64,000 nucleotides of DNA from Buddleja alternifolia (lineage: Eukaryota > Streptophyta > Magnoliopsida > Lamiales > Scrophulariaceae), in NCBI GenBank assembly GCA_019426215.1, contig CM033401.1, positions 16,001,134 to 16,065,133 of the forward strand, read 5' to 3'. The position numbers and the translations under genes were made by a program. Shown in pieces: positions 33,076-44,889 of the stretch. Position 1 is the stretch's first letter. Every line of letters begins with the position of its first letter. The notes beneath the pieces are model-generated. The model did no database searches, was not told the DNA's origin, and was given only the letters and a program-made list of their open reading frames with translations.

Positions 33076-36000
33076 CCATGTCCCTCCAATACTCTTTAGC
33101 CCAAGGGTTTGGTAAAGGGGTCTCCTATGTTGTTTGCCGAGTCCACACGTTCCACTTGAACGTCGCCTCTACGAACGATTTCTCTAATCAAATGGTATCG
33201 TCTTTCTATGTGCTTGGACCTCTAATGAGACCTTGGCTCTTTTGAATGTGCAATAGCCCCATTGTTATCACAGTACAATCGTACGTGATCAACAATAGCT
33301 GGCACAACACCCAACTCTTGGATGAAGTTCCTCATCCAAACAGCTTCTTTTGCAGCCGCCCAAGCTACAATGTACTCAGCCTCTGTGGTGGAGTGAGCAA
33401 TAGTTTCCTGTTTGGAACACTACTAGCTGACTGCTCCACCATTGAGTACAAAGACAAATCTCGTGATAGATTTGAAATCATCCACATCAGATTTGGAAGC
33501 TAGAATCTGTATAACCTTCCAATTTCAATTCTCCTCCACCATAGACTAGAAAGGCATCCTTAGTTCTTCTCAAGTACTTAAGGACTGCCTTTATAGCTTT
33601 CCAGTGCTCTTCGCCTGGATTGGCTCGATATCGGCTTGTGCACTAAGTGCATAAGCCACATCAGGCCGTGTACATAGCATAGCATACATAATGCTCCCTA
33701 TAGCGAAGGCATATGGTATGTGAGACATCTTTTTCTTTTCCTCCGATGTCTGAGGGGACATAGACTTGGAAAGGGAAATACCATGTCTCATAGGTACCAG
33801 TCCTCTCTTGGACTGATCCATTTTGAATCTCTTCAAAACTCTATCTACGTACGCAGATTGGGAGAGTCCCAGCATTCTACTCGATCTATCTCGATGAATC
33901 TTCATCCCGAGAACGTAGGATGCCTCTCCCAAATCCTTCATGGAGAATTGAGTGGATAACTACGCTTAAGTTTCTTGTAACATTCCTATGTTGTTTCCAA
34001 ACAATATAATGTCGTCAAAGTAATGCACCAAAAACGTTATCGCGCTCCCACTAGCCTTTTTGTACAACAAGCTTCATCAGCATTTTGAAAAAAACCATAT
34101 GTTTGTACAATATCATCAAAACACGTGAGCTTCGGGAAGCCTATTTGAGTCCATAAATGGATCTCTGAAGTTTGCACACCCTGTGCTCACTTCCTATGGA
34201 TGCGAAGCCCTCGGGCTGCTCCATGTAAAGCTATTCCTTGATTTCACCATTGAGGAAAGCAGTCTTTACATCCATCTGCCATATCTCATAGTCTAAATAT
34301 ACAGCTATATCTAGAAGTATCCGGATGGATTTGACCATCGCCACTGGTGAATAGGTTTCATCATAGTTAATTCCTTGCCTCTAAGTGTAACCTTTTACCA
34401 TGAGACGTGCCTTATAGGTAACCACCTCTCCATCGGCTCCTAATTTTTGCTTATAGATCCACTTGTAGCCTATGATTTTAGACCCGTCTGGTGGATCCAC
34501 CAAGGTCCAAACCATGCTGGAGTCCATCTCAGATTGCATGGCTTCTAACCATTTTCTCGAATCGACATCCAACGTCGTTTCCCTATATGTCCTTGGATCA
34601 GGGGAATTACCATCCTCGTTGCTGTCAAGTAAGAAACCATACGTCTCAGGTTGTTTCAGGATCCTTTTGAATCTTCGAGGATGTTGTGTACTTGCTACTA
34701 CTTCTGGTTGTGCATCTGTGGTATCAGGTGAACCCTTTTGTGGTTCTTGAGTTTTCTCAAGTTCTGCAACCTTGCCATTTCTATCCAATAGAAATTCCTT
34801 CTCTAGGAAGGTAGCGTTCCTTGAAACAAACACTTTATGTTCCGAAGAGTTGTAGAAATAATATCCATAGGATTCCTTTGGATATCCCACAAATTTACAT
34901 AAGGAGGATCTTGCATCCAACTTATCTCCCACTAGTTGCTTGACATAAGCCAAGCAACCCCATACCCTTAAGTATTTGTAAGTGGGTGGTTTACCAAACC
35001 ACATTTCATATGGCACTTTGGAGACACTCTTCGACGACACTCTATTTAATAGATGCATCGCAAATTCTAAGGCATAGCCCCAGAAGGAAAGAGAAAGTCC
35101 AGTGAAACTCATCATGGATCGAACCATGTCCATCAAAGGCTGATTTCTTCACTCGTTTACCTTATTAAGTTGGGACATAAAGTTGGGACCACATACATCT
35201 GTATGGACCTAGTCCAAAAGGTTAGTAGCTTGCTCCATTTGCCCAGCAAATGGTGACTTGGACATCTTACCCTTTAGACAAGATTCACAAGTTGGCATAT
35301 CTAGCATTTCCCAAAGGTCAAGCCTATCCGCCATCTTATGAATCCTCTCCTTAGAGATATGGCCTAATCTAGCATGCCACAAGTATGTATCATTTTGATT
35401 ATCCAACTTTCTCTTACTAGTATGTTCCTCATGTTGAGATAATAAGATTGGAGTATCGGGGAGAACCGTGTATAAGCCATTAGACAACTTTGATTCCAAT
35501 ATTAAAGAAGAGCCATAAAACATTGAGCAAGCTCCATTTGTGATAACAAAACTATAACCTTCCTTGTCCAACAAGGGTACAAAAATGATGTTCTTAATTA
35601 ATTGCGGAATGTAAAATACATTGTTCAAAATGACACAATTTTTGTTGGGAAAAGATAAATAGATAGTTCCTACGGCCGTGGCAGCAACCCGTGCTCCATT
35701 CCCAAACCGCATGATCATCTCTCCTCTACTTATGTGCTTGCTTCTTGCCATCACCTGCAAATCATTGCAAAGGTGAACTCCGCATCCGGTGTCCAACACC
35801 CAAGAAACATCATTAACTGATAAGTTAACTTCAACATAAAACATGCCATTCACTGCTTCAGTGCAGTTACGCTTCCAATGTCCCTTTTTACCACAATTGA
35901 AGCACGCATCCTGATCGGTACTCTTAGCCTTTTTCACACCACCTTTGCCTTTCAACTGCTTTTTCTTGTTGTTGTTCTTCTTCCCCTTGTCCTTATTGGC

Positions 36001-36600
36001 CTTATAGCCCTTGGAACGGGATGAGGAACCAACAAGCAGTACCGGCTTATCTTTCTTGATGGTGGCATCTGCACTCTTCAAGATGTTCAACAACTCTGGT
36101 AATGAAGCCTCAAGTTGATTCATGTTGTAGTTGATGACAAACTGGTCAACGACTTTGGAAGGGACTGAAGCACAAGGTCAACAGAAAGCTCAATCTCAAG
36201 TTTTACGCCAAGATCGGAAAGCTTATTAATAAGACTGATCATACGTAAAACATGATCATCGACCGACGATCCCTCATGCAAGCAAGCGCAGAATAGCTCT
36301 TTAGAGATTGCAAATCTCTCCCTCCTAGTTCGAGTGCCATAGAGCTCCTTGAGACTCTTGATAATATCCTTAGAGATGGTCACGTGCTCAAATTGATTTT
36401 GAAGCTCATTAGTCATTGAAGCCATCATGATACATCTCACTTGGATATTATCATCGGTCCACTTATCAAAAGCGGCACTTTTATCATCAGTCCTTGTGCT
36501 CACTTTGAAGCACAATCTTAAGGTTTTGGTACCAATCGGCGTAGTTGGGACCGACAAGTCTATTGGAATCTAGGATTATTGAAAGTGGATTTTTGGCCAT
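33076..36600 (-). pseudogene. Copia H gag-protease-integrase-reverse transcriptase-RNase H
   Basis: ATG at 36600 opens MAKNPLSIILDSNRLVGPNY, interrupted by stops near 36490. Gag continues DDKSAAFDKW ... LVLQSLPKSL, shifts frame near 36125, then gives an intact zinc knuckle CFNCGKKGHWKRNC and protease box WVLDTGCGVHLC. The pre-integrase domain (LWHARLGHISKERIHKM, CESCLKGKM) is followed by VHTDVCGP and then jumps almost directly to RNQPLMDMVRSMM, so most of the integrase core, with the second catalytic Asp, is deleted around 35140-35210. Reverse transcriptase has HYFDDI at its active site (near 34015) with breaks on either side. RNase H is fragmentary and stops at DPFTKPLG near 33100. Confidence 0.87.
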
Positions 36601-38365
36601 TTTGTTAACTACAAAATAAATAGCGAGGCAAAACAATTAGCATTCAATATGTAATCTTGTCCACATATAATTTGATCTTTAATCATACGTGTCTCCCACT
36701 ATTTTATCGAATTCCATAACCCTCTTATATGGATATTCGAGGAGATATGCGGGTCTCCTTAGTAAGCTCGAGATCCATAAGCGACTCTTCATATGCCCCG
36801 AGAACACGAACCCACATGATAAATCCATATGGTAATCTTACCGGCCTTCTATATCGACATATAGTTCTCAAGATATTTTGCCTCGTCTTTCCCATATACC
36901 CCGAGAACACGAGCCCTTATGGTAGTAAACGTTAAGTCAAGCCCATCAAATATTCATGGTCAATCGACCGGACTAGTGTGCCCCACGACTCCTGGACGAC
37001 ACCTGGACAAATCGATCCCACAAGCATCTCTATGCTTAGCGGTGGTCACAGCCTAATCCACTTGACGCCACCCCATGACTCATGGACGGCAGGCCAAGCT
37101 TCATGGCATTTCACATGCCACCACTTATGATGGAAGACATGGACAATAGAACCTCGTTTTCCACATAAACTTTTACTTGAAACAAATCAAGCGAGGGGTT
37201 TCAACATGCAAGGTCTCATCAAGATTAGGATTATCTTTAATTATGTGATCATGCAATCCAAGTAACATATAAGAAAAACATAATATAAGACATCCACAAA
37301 GCGGTAAACAAATATGGATGATTGTGGGTCCCTAAGCGATCCACCCGAGCCACCAGTGAATCTAAGGCAATCTTGGGTACTAAATAAAATAGGCCCTATC
37401 TATTACTTAAGCTTCCAACAGCATACATAATCTTCAATAATGGTCCATCATCTTCGTCTCCATCTTCAATTACAAAATAATGAAAAATAAAATGCGAAAA
37501 TAAAATATACAACCAAATCGAAATAGAGGCCAATAATAATTACAACCCAATTGAATAATCTAAGACTCGACCCACAATCCATCCATTATTCAAATCAACC
37601 ATCAAGCGTATGAAGATGACGTGCAAAGCATTAATTAATCATAAGTCCATCACGTAGTTGAAACAATCATAACTTTGGGATTTATACGTTTTGAGGAAAA
37701 ACCGAGTTTTTCTAGTTTCAAAAATTCCAAACTTTTAAATAACTCAAAAACGCGAGGAAGTTGATTCCAAAATCAAGAAATGGGCCAAAGTTGGGAGTCC
37801 TTGAAGGTCCGGGTCGTGTGTACCATACACGCCGAAATGGTCCAACCATCAAGCACGTGGTGTGCATACGCACACCCGTGTACACTGCCCAGCAACGCAC
37901 TGTGCAGCGCTAAGCAGCGCATACACTGTCCAGCAGCTGCTGGACAGTTTCTCGACCATGGTCGAGACCACCAAGGGGTGGAATCGTCCATGGTCAACCC
38001 CATCTTGACCCCCGCCAAATTTCCTTCAACGGTTGGCAACGATTCGCGATATTGAGCCCTACTAAAGGAGCCCACCCTCATGTGCCCAAAGCCTTCGGCC
38101 GGGTGCGCACAAAGTCTCGTAGCTTGGGTTCAATATCAACAATCCTCACCCGGGTTTCGACCTTCCCTTTTAGTGTCTCTTAATTTTCAATCGTTTCACA
38201 AAAAAAAAAAAAAAGAGTTCTCCAAGATTTTAAGAAAAACGATGACAAATCCCAAGCTATTATTAAATCAACAAATGTAACATATAGATTTAAGCAACCG
38301 GTTAAAATACTACATGAAATCGAAAGCAAAAAAACACACAAAGTTTTTTGTGGTGCAAAACCCGA
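36601..38365 (-). other. Copia H untranslated leader
   Basis: No convincing coding sequence. A motif 'ccccgagaacacgaaccc' occurs at 36797 and again as 'ccccgagaacacgagccc' at 36899. An inverted pair 'tatggat'/'atccata' spans 36728-36780. A GC-rich block lies at about 37790-38110 and an A15 run at about 38200. This resembles the A, D and K leaders in layout but not in sequence. Confidence 0.5.
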
Positions 38366-38377
38366 GCTCTGATACCA
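38366..38377 (-). other. tRNA-iMet primer binding site of copia H
   Basis: The minus strand reads TGGTATCAGAGC, one base inside the 5' LTR. Confidence 0.88.
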
Positions 38378-38378
38378 C

Positions 38379-40488
38379 TATAAGGATCGGTATGGCCCCA
38401 CAAGGGATGCCGGAGCAACGAAAGAAATAAAGTATGTAAAAACACATATATAATGGCATCTCTAGCTAGGGGGTCGAAGTAATGCACAACAAAAACTAAA
38501 ATACGAGTAAAGGGGTTTTAAACCGATTACAAGATTTGGGGTTTTATTAAAGTGAGGGTGTATAACCACAACACAAGAAAATCCACACCAAAAACTTTGG
38601 CTCTCATTTTCGAACCTCACCTCAACATGGAGGGATTCGAATCAAACCACCATAAGCTCCTAAAGAAAGAAGCTTCTACAAGGACACACCTCAAGCAAGT
38701 TCGTACCTTAAGCAAAAGATTGGCTAGATATATGTTTTAAGGAAATGGAGTCTATGTAGTGAAAGGTGGAAGACAAGAAGAGTTACTAAAAGAAATATTT
38801 ATGGAAGATAATCTTCTATAACTAATCTTCAAGAAAAAGTTCTATGGAAGAAAGTCTTCAAGAAGCACAAGAGAAGCTAGAAGAAAACTATACAGAGGAA
38901 GTACTAAGCTCAAAATTTTCATTCCTTTTAGTTTTCATCAAGAATGAAAGAGAAGCAAGAGACCCTCTTATAATGGCCTCAAATTTCGGCCATATAGGGT
39001 TAGAGAGAGGAGAAGACTTGCTTCTACTCATTCTGACAACTCCCATCTACCACCCCATGTGTAAGAAAAGTAGTTTCCATTTTCTTCTTCATTCCAAAAA
39101 CATCACTATCAACTTTGACTATCTTTGAATTTGAATCTTGTGATTTCATTTAATTAAGTCCAACTTAATTAAAATGGCTCCCAAGTCTTCCAAGACTTGT
39201 TAATTAAATAATACTCATGATTAATTATTAGTACAATTAGTAGCTTAAATAAATGTCCGGATAATAATAATTTCCGTTAATGATTAATCTCCAAGATGAA
39301 TTAATAGAACTATTATTTTCCCAAGTCTACTAATTAAAATGTCTTCCACTTAATCAATTAATCTCATTAATCAATTTCACTTTAATCCTAAACCGGATTA
39401 AAATTCACATAGCAATTGAACTTTCTTAAGTAAGTGTGTAACCCCATTGTAGGTTCGTTCATGGAACACAACCCCGTTGTGCCTTTGCAATTTTCATTGC
39501 TAGATTTAATTACTCCAAGTATTTTAATCTGACCAAGAATTAATTACCGATTAATTCATGGCTCCTACAAATTAAGGTTAGTACTAGCCACGCGCCAAGA
39601 AGACCTAGCCATGAACGATTATTAGGTGACCTTTCCGCATTACGATTTTCGCATAAGTAAAATCCTTTCATCAAATATCCCGATCGAATCTAGAACTTGG
39701 ATGTCAGTCGAAATCCCAGTAACTCGATTCTATGTATATCGATCTAAGTGTTATTGACCAATTTATCAATCAAGCGAGGAAACACTGCGCCTCCTTATTG
39801 ATACGACTCCGGCCGGAGGTTCCCATGGTCAATACACTATGAAGCACATAGGATATGTGCCGATGCTAATGATCAGTGACGGATTCTCTCTTGGCACTCA
39901 CGCGCCTCCATACATAACCAGACTAGACCCAATATGCCCCACTTTATGACTCGCCTGGAATCGTGTGACAAATCTAAGCATAGTGGCCGATGCACGAGAT
40001 GACCAATGGTGCCTCAAGTCATGAGGACCAATATTACACCTACGCAACTGAGGAGATTCTAAATTCAACATTGACTCCAATATGGAATCTTGGCGTGGTT
40101 GTTCAGTTTACTCGTTCCCAACGAGAGCCCAAGTACATGCACTGATGTACACCGTATCTATATCCATGGAATAGGATACACTCTCCAAGAATGTGCATTG
40201 TACATGCAAGTCTTTACGAGTCATTAATATCCTTATCTCAATGATTCTATGACTTGGAACATCTTTAAGACCACAACCTTAGAGATGTATTTCATGATTG
40301 GCATCCCCGATACCAAACACATCTCATAGCTTAAGAGTGATCTAGGGGACTTTATCTAATTTCATAGAATGATAAGATAAAGAAGAATATGTCTTTAATT
40401 AAATAACTTGACAAGATACAATATAAGACTATTTAAAGAGTCGGCTACGACGCCCTACAAATGGCGCGACGGGCACCTAACTCTTTCA
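38379..40488 (-). repeat. 5' LTR of copia H (element sense)
   Basis: 2110 bp. The inner end reads TATAAGG instead of TGTAAGG (the terminal TG is mutated to TA) and the outer end reads ctctttca. No coding content; ORFs at 38844-39128 and elsewhere lack motifs. Confidence 0.82.
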
Positions 40489-41895
40489 TCGACATCCACC
40501 ATCGCTTGATCATAGGTACAAGGATCATCTTCATGACCTTCTTGTACTACAGTGTGAAGCTCTAGCTCCCCCTACAGTAGATATCCATGCCTCTCAGGTT
40601 CATGTGGTATTTTACCAGATCTACGTGGTGGTTGTGCTACTATTGGTTCAGGTCATGGTTCTTGGACAGATGTCTCTAAGAGAGTTTCATTTGTTCTTGT
40701 AGAACAATTTTCCTACCTTTTCCCCCTTCCAAGATGAACTCATTTTCAAGGAAGTGAGCTTGTAGGCCCACGATGATTCTCTGATCATCATGCAGGTAAA
40801 AGAAGAATCACATGGAATCCTCAGGATAACCAATGAAACGTCCCATGAGGATCTTGTCTCCAATTTCTCCACTTTAGTCTTCTTGACATAAGTGGGACAT
40901 CCCCAAATCTGAATGTGATTAAGACTCGGTTTCCTATTATTCAACATCTCATGCGGAGTTTTAGGAACGGATTTGGAGGGACATATGTTAAAAACATGAG
41001 TAGCAGTAAGGAACGCGTGTCCCCACAACTAAAAGTAACTAAGCATGGAACGAACCATGTCCAACAATGTTCGGTTCCTTCGCTCAGCTACTCCATTTAG
41101 TTGAGGAGTTGCTGGTGGTGTTAGTTGTAACATTGTTCCTTATTGTCTAAAGAATTCATCAAACTCAGCACTTATATATTCTCCTCCACGATCCGATCGT
41201 AGAGTTTTTATATTTTGCCTAGTTTGATTTTCTACTGAGGCTTTGAACTCCTTGAACCTTTCAAAGGATTCAGACTTTTGCTTCATCAGATATACTAGAT
41301 CATATCTTGAATGATAGTCTGTGAAAGTGATGAAGTAGTAAAAATCTCCACGAGCCATTTCTCCAAATGGTCCGCAGACGTCGGTATGCAATAACTCTGA
41401 GACTTGAGTAACTCTATCAAAAGTCTCGGTGAAGGGAGATCTAGCCATCTTGCCTAAGAGACATGATTCACATGTTGGAATGGGATCCGACCCAAGTGAG
41501 CTTAATAGCCCATCTTTTTCCATTTTGTGGATCTTGTGCTCTCTCGCATGGCCTAGTCTAAATTGCCACTTGAGTCTTAGGTTAGCTTCTTACCTACCAC
41601 GTTTACGTGTTACAACATTCACATCAGATGAATTACGGACATTCAAATAATACAAACCATTAACTAAACTAGCATTGCCAACTAATTTATTTCCATAATA
41701 ATTGTCGCAATTTAATTTAGAAAAATCGAATGTATATCCAATCTTAACTAAGATAGGAATAGATACAATGTTCTTAAGCCCCTTGAGCAAAACTAAAACA
41801 TTATCTAAAAACAATAAATATCCAGAATTCAAATAAAGAGAAGTAGATCCAATCCTAGTAGCTGCGACGCTTTCCCCGCTTCCTACTTTGATCAT
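40489..41895 (-). pseudogene. Copia D integrase
   Basis: Read right to left after protease: SVAATRIGSTSLYLNSGY and LVNGLYYLNVRN lead to MEKDGLLSSLGSDP and CESCLLGKM, then the integrase core. All three catalytic residues are visible: LHTDVCGPFG, LRSDRGGEYIS and NGVAERRNRTLLDM. A stop falls near 41139 and another near 41025. The C-terminal part (WGCPTYVKKTK, about 40900) shifts frame before copia H's target duplication at 40489-40493. Confidence 0.86.
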
Positions 41896-42853
41896 TCACT
41901 TCTTCTTGGCCCAGCTTTCTACTTCTCTGCAGATCCTGATTCAAACAACATACATGAGCACTAACCCCTGAGTCCAAAATCCACGAAGTAGAAAATACGG
42001 TCATAGAACAGTTCGTTTCAAAAACAAGTAGTTCTATACCTTGTGCGCCTTTGCTTAATTTGGGACAGTTCCTCTTCCAGTAGCCAAGCTCAACGCATTC
42101 AAGACATCTATCTGTTTTCTTAGGCCCTTTGCTCTTACGGCCATGTCCTAACTTCCTTGAAGTTCTTATGGATACTTTCTTTTGCCTTTTCCTCTTTCCA
42201 TTAGGTTGATCATCAAATGAATCATTCTTTAAATAGATAGAAGAATCCCTCTTCTTATTTGTCCTTATCCGAGTATGTTCGATTTCAAGCTTCTTTGTCA
42301 GCCCAGCTAATGAGCAATCAATATCATTGATATGAAAGTTCATGACGAAGTAGTAGAAGGAGTCAGGGAGTGACTGTAGGATGAGATCAACTTGAAGATG
42401 AATATCCATATAGAAATGCATTGACCTAAGTCTTTCCATTAGGGTCATCATCGTGAGAACATGGTCTCCCACATTCTCTTCCTCTCTCATCCTTGCTCGG
42501 AAGAGTTCTTTTGATATGAAATATCTTACGGTCCTACCGTGCTCTCCAAATATTTCTTCCAGATGATGAACTATGTCCCTAGCATTGCTCATTGTATCAT
42601 GTGAACTTTGCAGCTCACTGCACATTGAGCATAGAATGTATCCTCTAGCTTTATGATTGTCACAAGTCCAATTAAAGTGAGCTAGTTAAACCTCTTCATC
42701 CTCATTCCTATCAAGAACAACAGGACAATCAGTTTCCAATACATAATCAATTGACTCTTCACTCAAGACATTCCTTAAGATCGCGAGCCATTGCATGTAA
42801 TTGGGTCCAGTTAGAACATTTCTTTCGACTAAAATTGAAAGTGGGTTTGTCAT
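41855..42853 (-). pseudogene. Copia D gag and protease
   Basis: ATG at 42853 gives MTNPLSILVERNVLTGPNYM, with one in-frame TAA near 42688, then a long open stretch. This contains MCSELQSSHDTM, IFGEHGRTVRYFISKELF, LILQSLPDSFYYFVMNF and a basic region KRKRQKK. The zinc knuckle reads CLECVELGYWKRNC, with Tyr where the metal-binding His should be. The protease box WILDSGVSAHVCC is kept. The frame is lost at about 41860 (HSRKR... to MIKVGSGES). Confidence 0.86.
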
Positions 42854-44889
42854 ATTTGAGATAGATAAACGAGAAAATAACTGCAGAAATAAATCAAATT
42901 TATTAGATTACTTGTTTTGACTTAACCAAGAAAAATTAAGGAGTTCAAATTTATCTTGGCTCCCACTGCATTTTTCGAATCCCACACTCACATGTGAAAA
43001 TTGGGAATCATCATTGGCATCGATTCCACAACGGGTACTGAGGTCCTCAATTAACTAAATGGGTTGCAACTTAACCGATTTCTGGCCCATTAATTGTTTG
43101 AGGTGATATCTAATATCAATTTATCCAATAAATATTTCAATACCTTGCCCCATAGTTCACCAAACCGCAACCGAACAGGTTTCTAAGCTCGTTAACTACC
43201 CGAGTTCATTCCCACTAACTCCTATAATCTAACATTTGAATTTCACCTTGCAACCGAACAGGTTTCTAGGGTGAAATATGCTTCGATTAAGGCATTTCAT
43301 GTACTTACTAAAATTTCAAATTATTTCTAAATGCATAACCCCTATAACTGGGAAGCATTATACATTTATAGTAATTTAAATTTTAGAAAGCTTAGTGGAG
43401 GGAGAGGATGTCACACATCCTTTTCTAACTCGGTATTATTTATTTGGTAGAATTTAATTCGTCAAAAGATTTTGGTCTCACTTTGCACATTATTCAATTT
43501 ATATAGCGCATTTATTCTATATTGATCATGCATAAAAATACTACTAATAATCATGCCTTTCAATATAAAAAATTATGGAATTTAAATAAATAAATAAATT
43601 CGCCACATGATCATGGACTTTTACTAGAGGGCTCGAGCCAATGGGTCATCAAAAAGGCATAGATTAAACCTATTAAACATTCATGGGCCTTTTGACTTTA
43701 TTAATTTTGAACCATTTCATCTCGATTCCTAAAACAACTCATGCATTATTTCTAAGAATATAATAAATAGCTTCAAATTTGATAAGCCATAAAATTAAAG
43801 GTAAAACTTATAATCATAAGTCCATGATTAGTGTTACAATCACATAAGACATGCTCACATCAATTAATACATGCTCGCAATATTTAATACATGCTCACAA
43901 TATTAAATCACTTATGTTGATTATTTCAATTTTAGTCTAACTAAAATATCCTTTATAAAATTCCCAATATTTTATACATTCACTATTTCAATTAAAATCA
44001 TTCTAGTCCAACTAAATGACTTAGATGTACGAAATTAAAATTAAATACATCTACCTTTAATTAAAATAATATTAGTCCTACTAATAGAATACATAAAATA
44101 TGGAATTCTAATTTTATTTTATTATGATTTAAAGCCATCTATTATTGAAAATACTTTTATTTGATCAAAGAATTAATTATTAATCTCTAAGAAAAATAAT
44201 TTATGTTCCTTATTCAAATTTAAGTAATTTCAAAGTCGAGGAAAAATAATAATATTTAATCCATAAATTAAATATTAATCTCTAAGAAAAATAATTAATT
44301 AAGTCTAATTAAATATTATATTTCAATTAATCTTATTGGGCTCAAGTTCATCAACCCAAGTCACCATACTTTTGGTCCACTTGGATTCAATTTAATTTGG
44401 CTCAAAATAATTACGTAGAATAACATGCACGCTTTATTAATTTCTTATTGGGCTAAATTTAATTTAAGTCCAAACCACCAATCTAATTGGCCCATTTAGA
44501 CTTAATTAGATTAAGTCCAAACTAATTAACAAATCGAAGTTGGATAATTTTCAATTGGGCTTGATTTAAATTATTCAGGTCATCATCCTTTTGATCCACC
44601 CAATTAATTAAAATCACCCAAAACCCAAATATCAACTGTTCACGCGTGAACAGTGCAAGCACAGTGCTGCGTGCGTTTCTTTCGGGGCTTTCGAGCCCCA
44701 TTTTTCTCAGTACTTTTTGATTTTCAATATCATCAAATATTTCCAGATTTACAACAACTAAAAACCAAAAAAGTTCTCAGTAAAAACCATAAAACGCAGA
44801 TTTAAGAAAACATATAAACATGATTCAAAAACACATAACTTGCAATTCTTAAATCACGTAAAGGAGATCAAATATGCAAATCAGAGATT
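42854..44889 (-). other. Copia D untranslated leader with three hairpins
   Basis: Three inverted repeats (43068-43091, 43153-43198, 43240-43277) have loops with GCAAC(C/T), and in the second and third the loop reads GCAACCGAACAGGTTTCT. They correspond one-to-one to the three hairpins of the A leader. AT-rich elsewhere, with a short GC-richer segment around 44640-44695 close to the primer site. Confidence 0.58.

Larger units (their letters stand above)
27556..40488 (-). mobile_element. Copia LTR retrotransposon H inside D, with foreign block
   Basis: Bounded by TGTAAGG at 27556 and CTTTCA at 40488, with a perfect 5-bp duplication tcgac (27551-27555 and 40489-40493) in the integrase-reverse transcriptase linker of D. 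In element order: 5' LTR 38379-40488, tRNA-iMet site, leader, gag, protease, partly deleted integrase, reverse transcriptase, RNase H. Beyond RNase H only 157 bp of the 3' LTR survive (27556-27712). The rest is replaced by gypsy G and SIRE-like F material. It is a different copia family from A, B, D and K: another LTR, intact CCHC knuckle, and a DTG rather than DSG protease. Confidence 0.87.

Noticed and set aside
37773..38081. 102-codon and 91-codon ORFs in the H leader
   Set aside because: Overlapping opposite-strand ORFs in a GC-rich leader patch without motifs.
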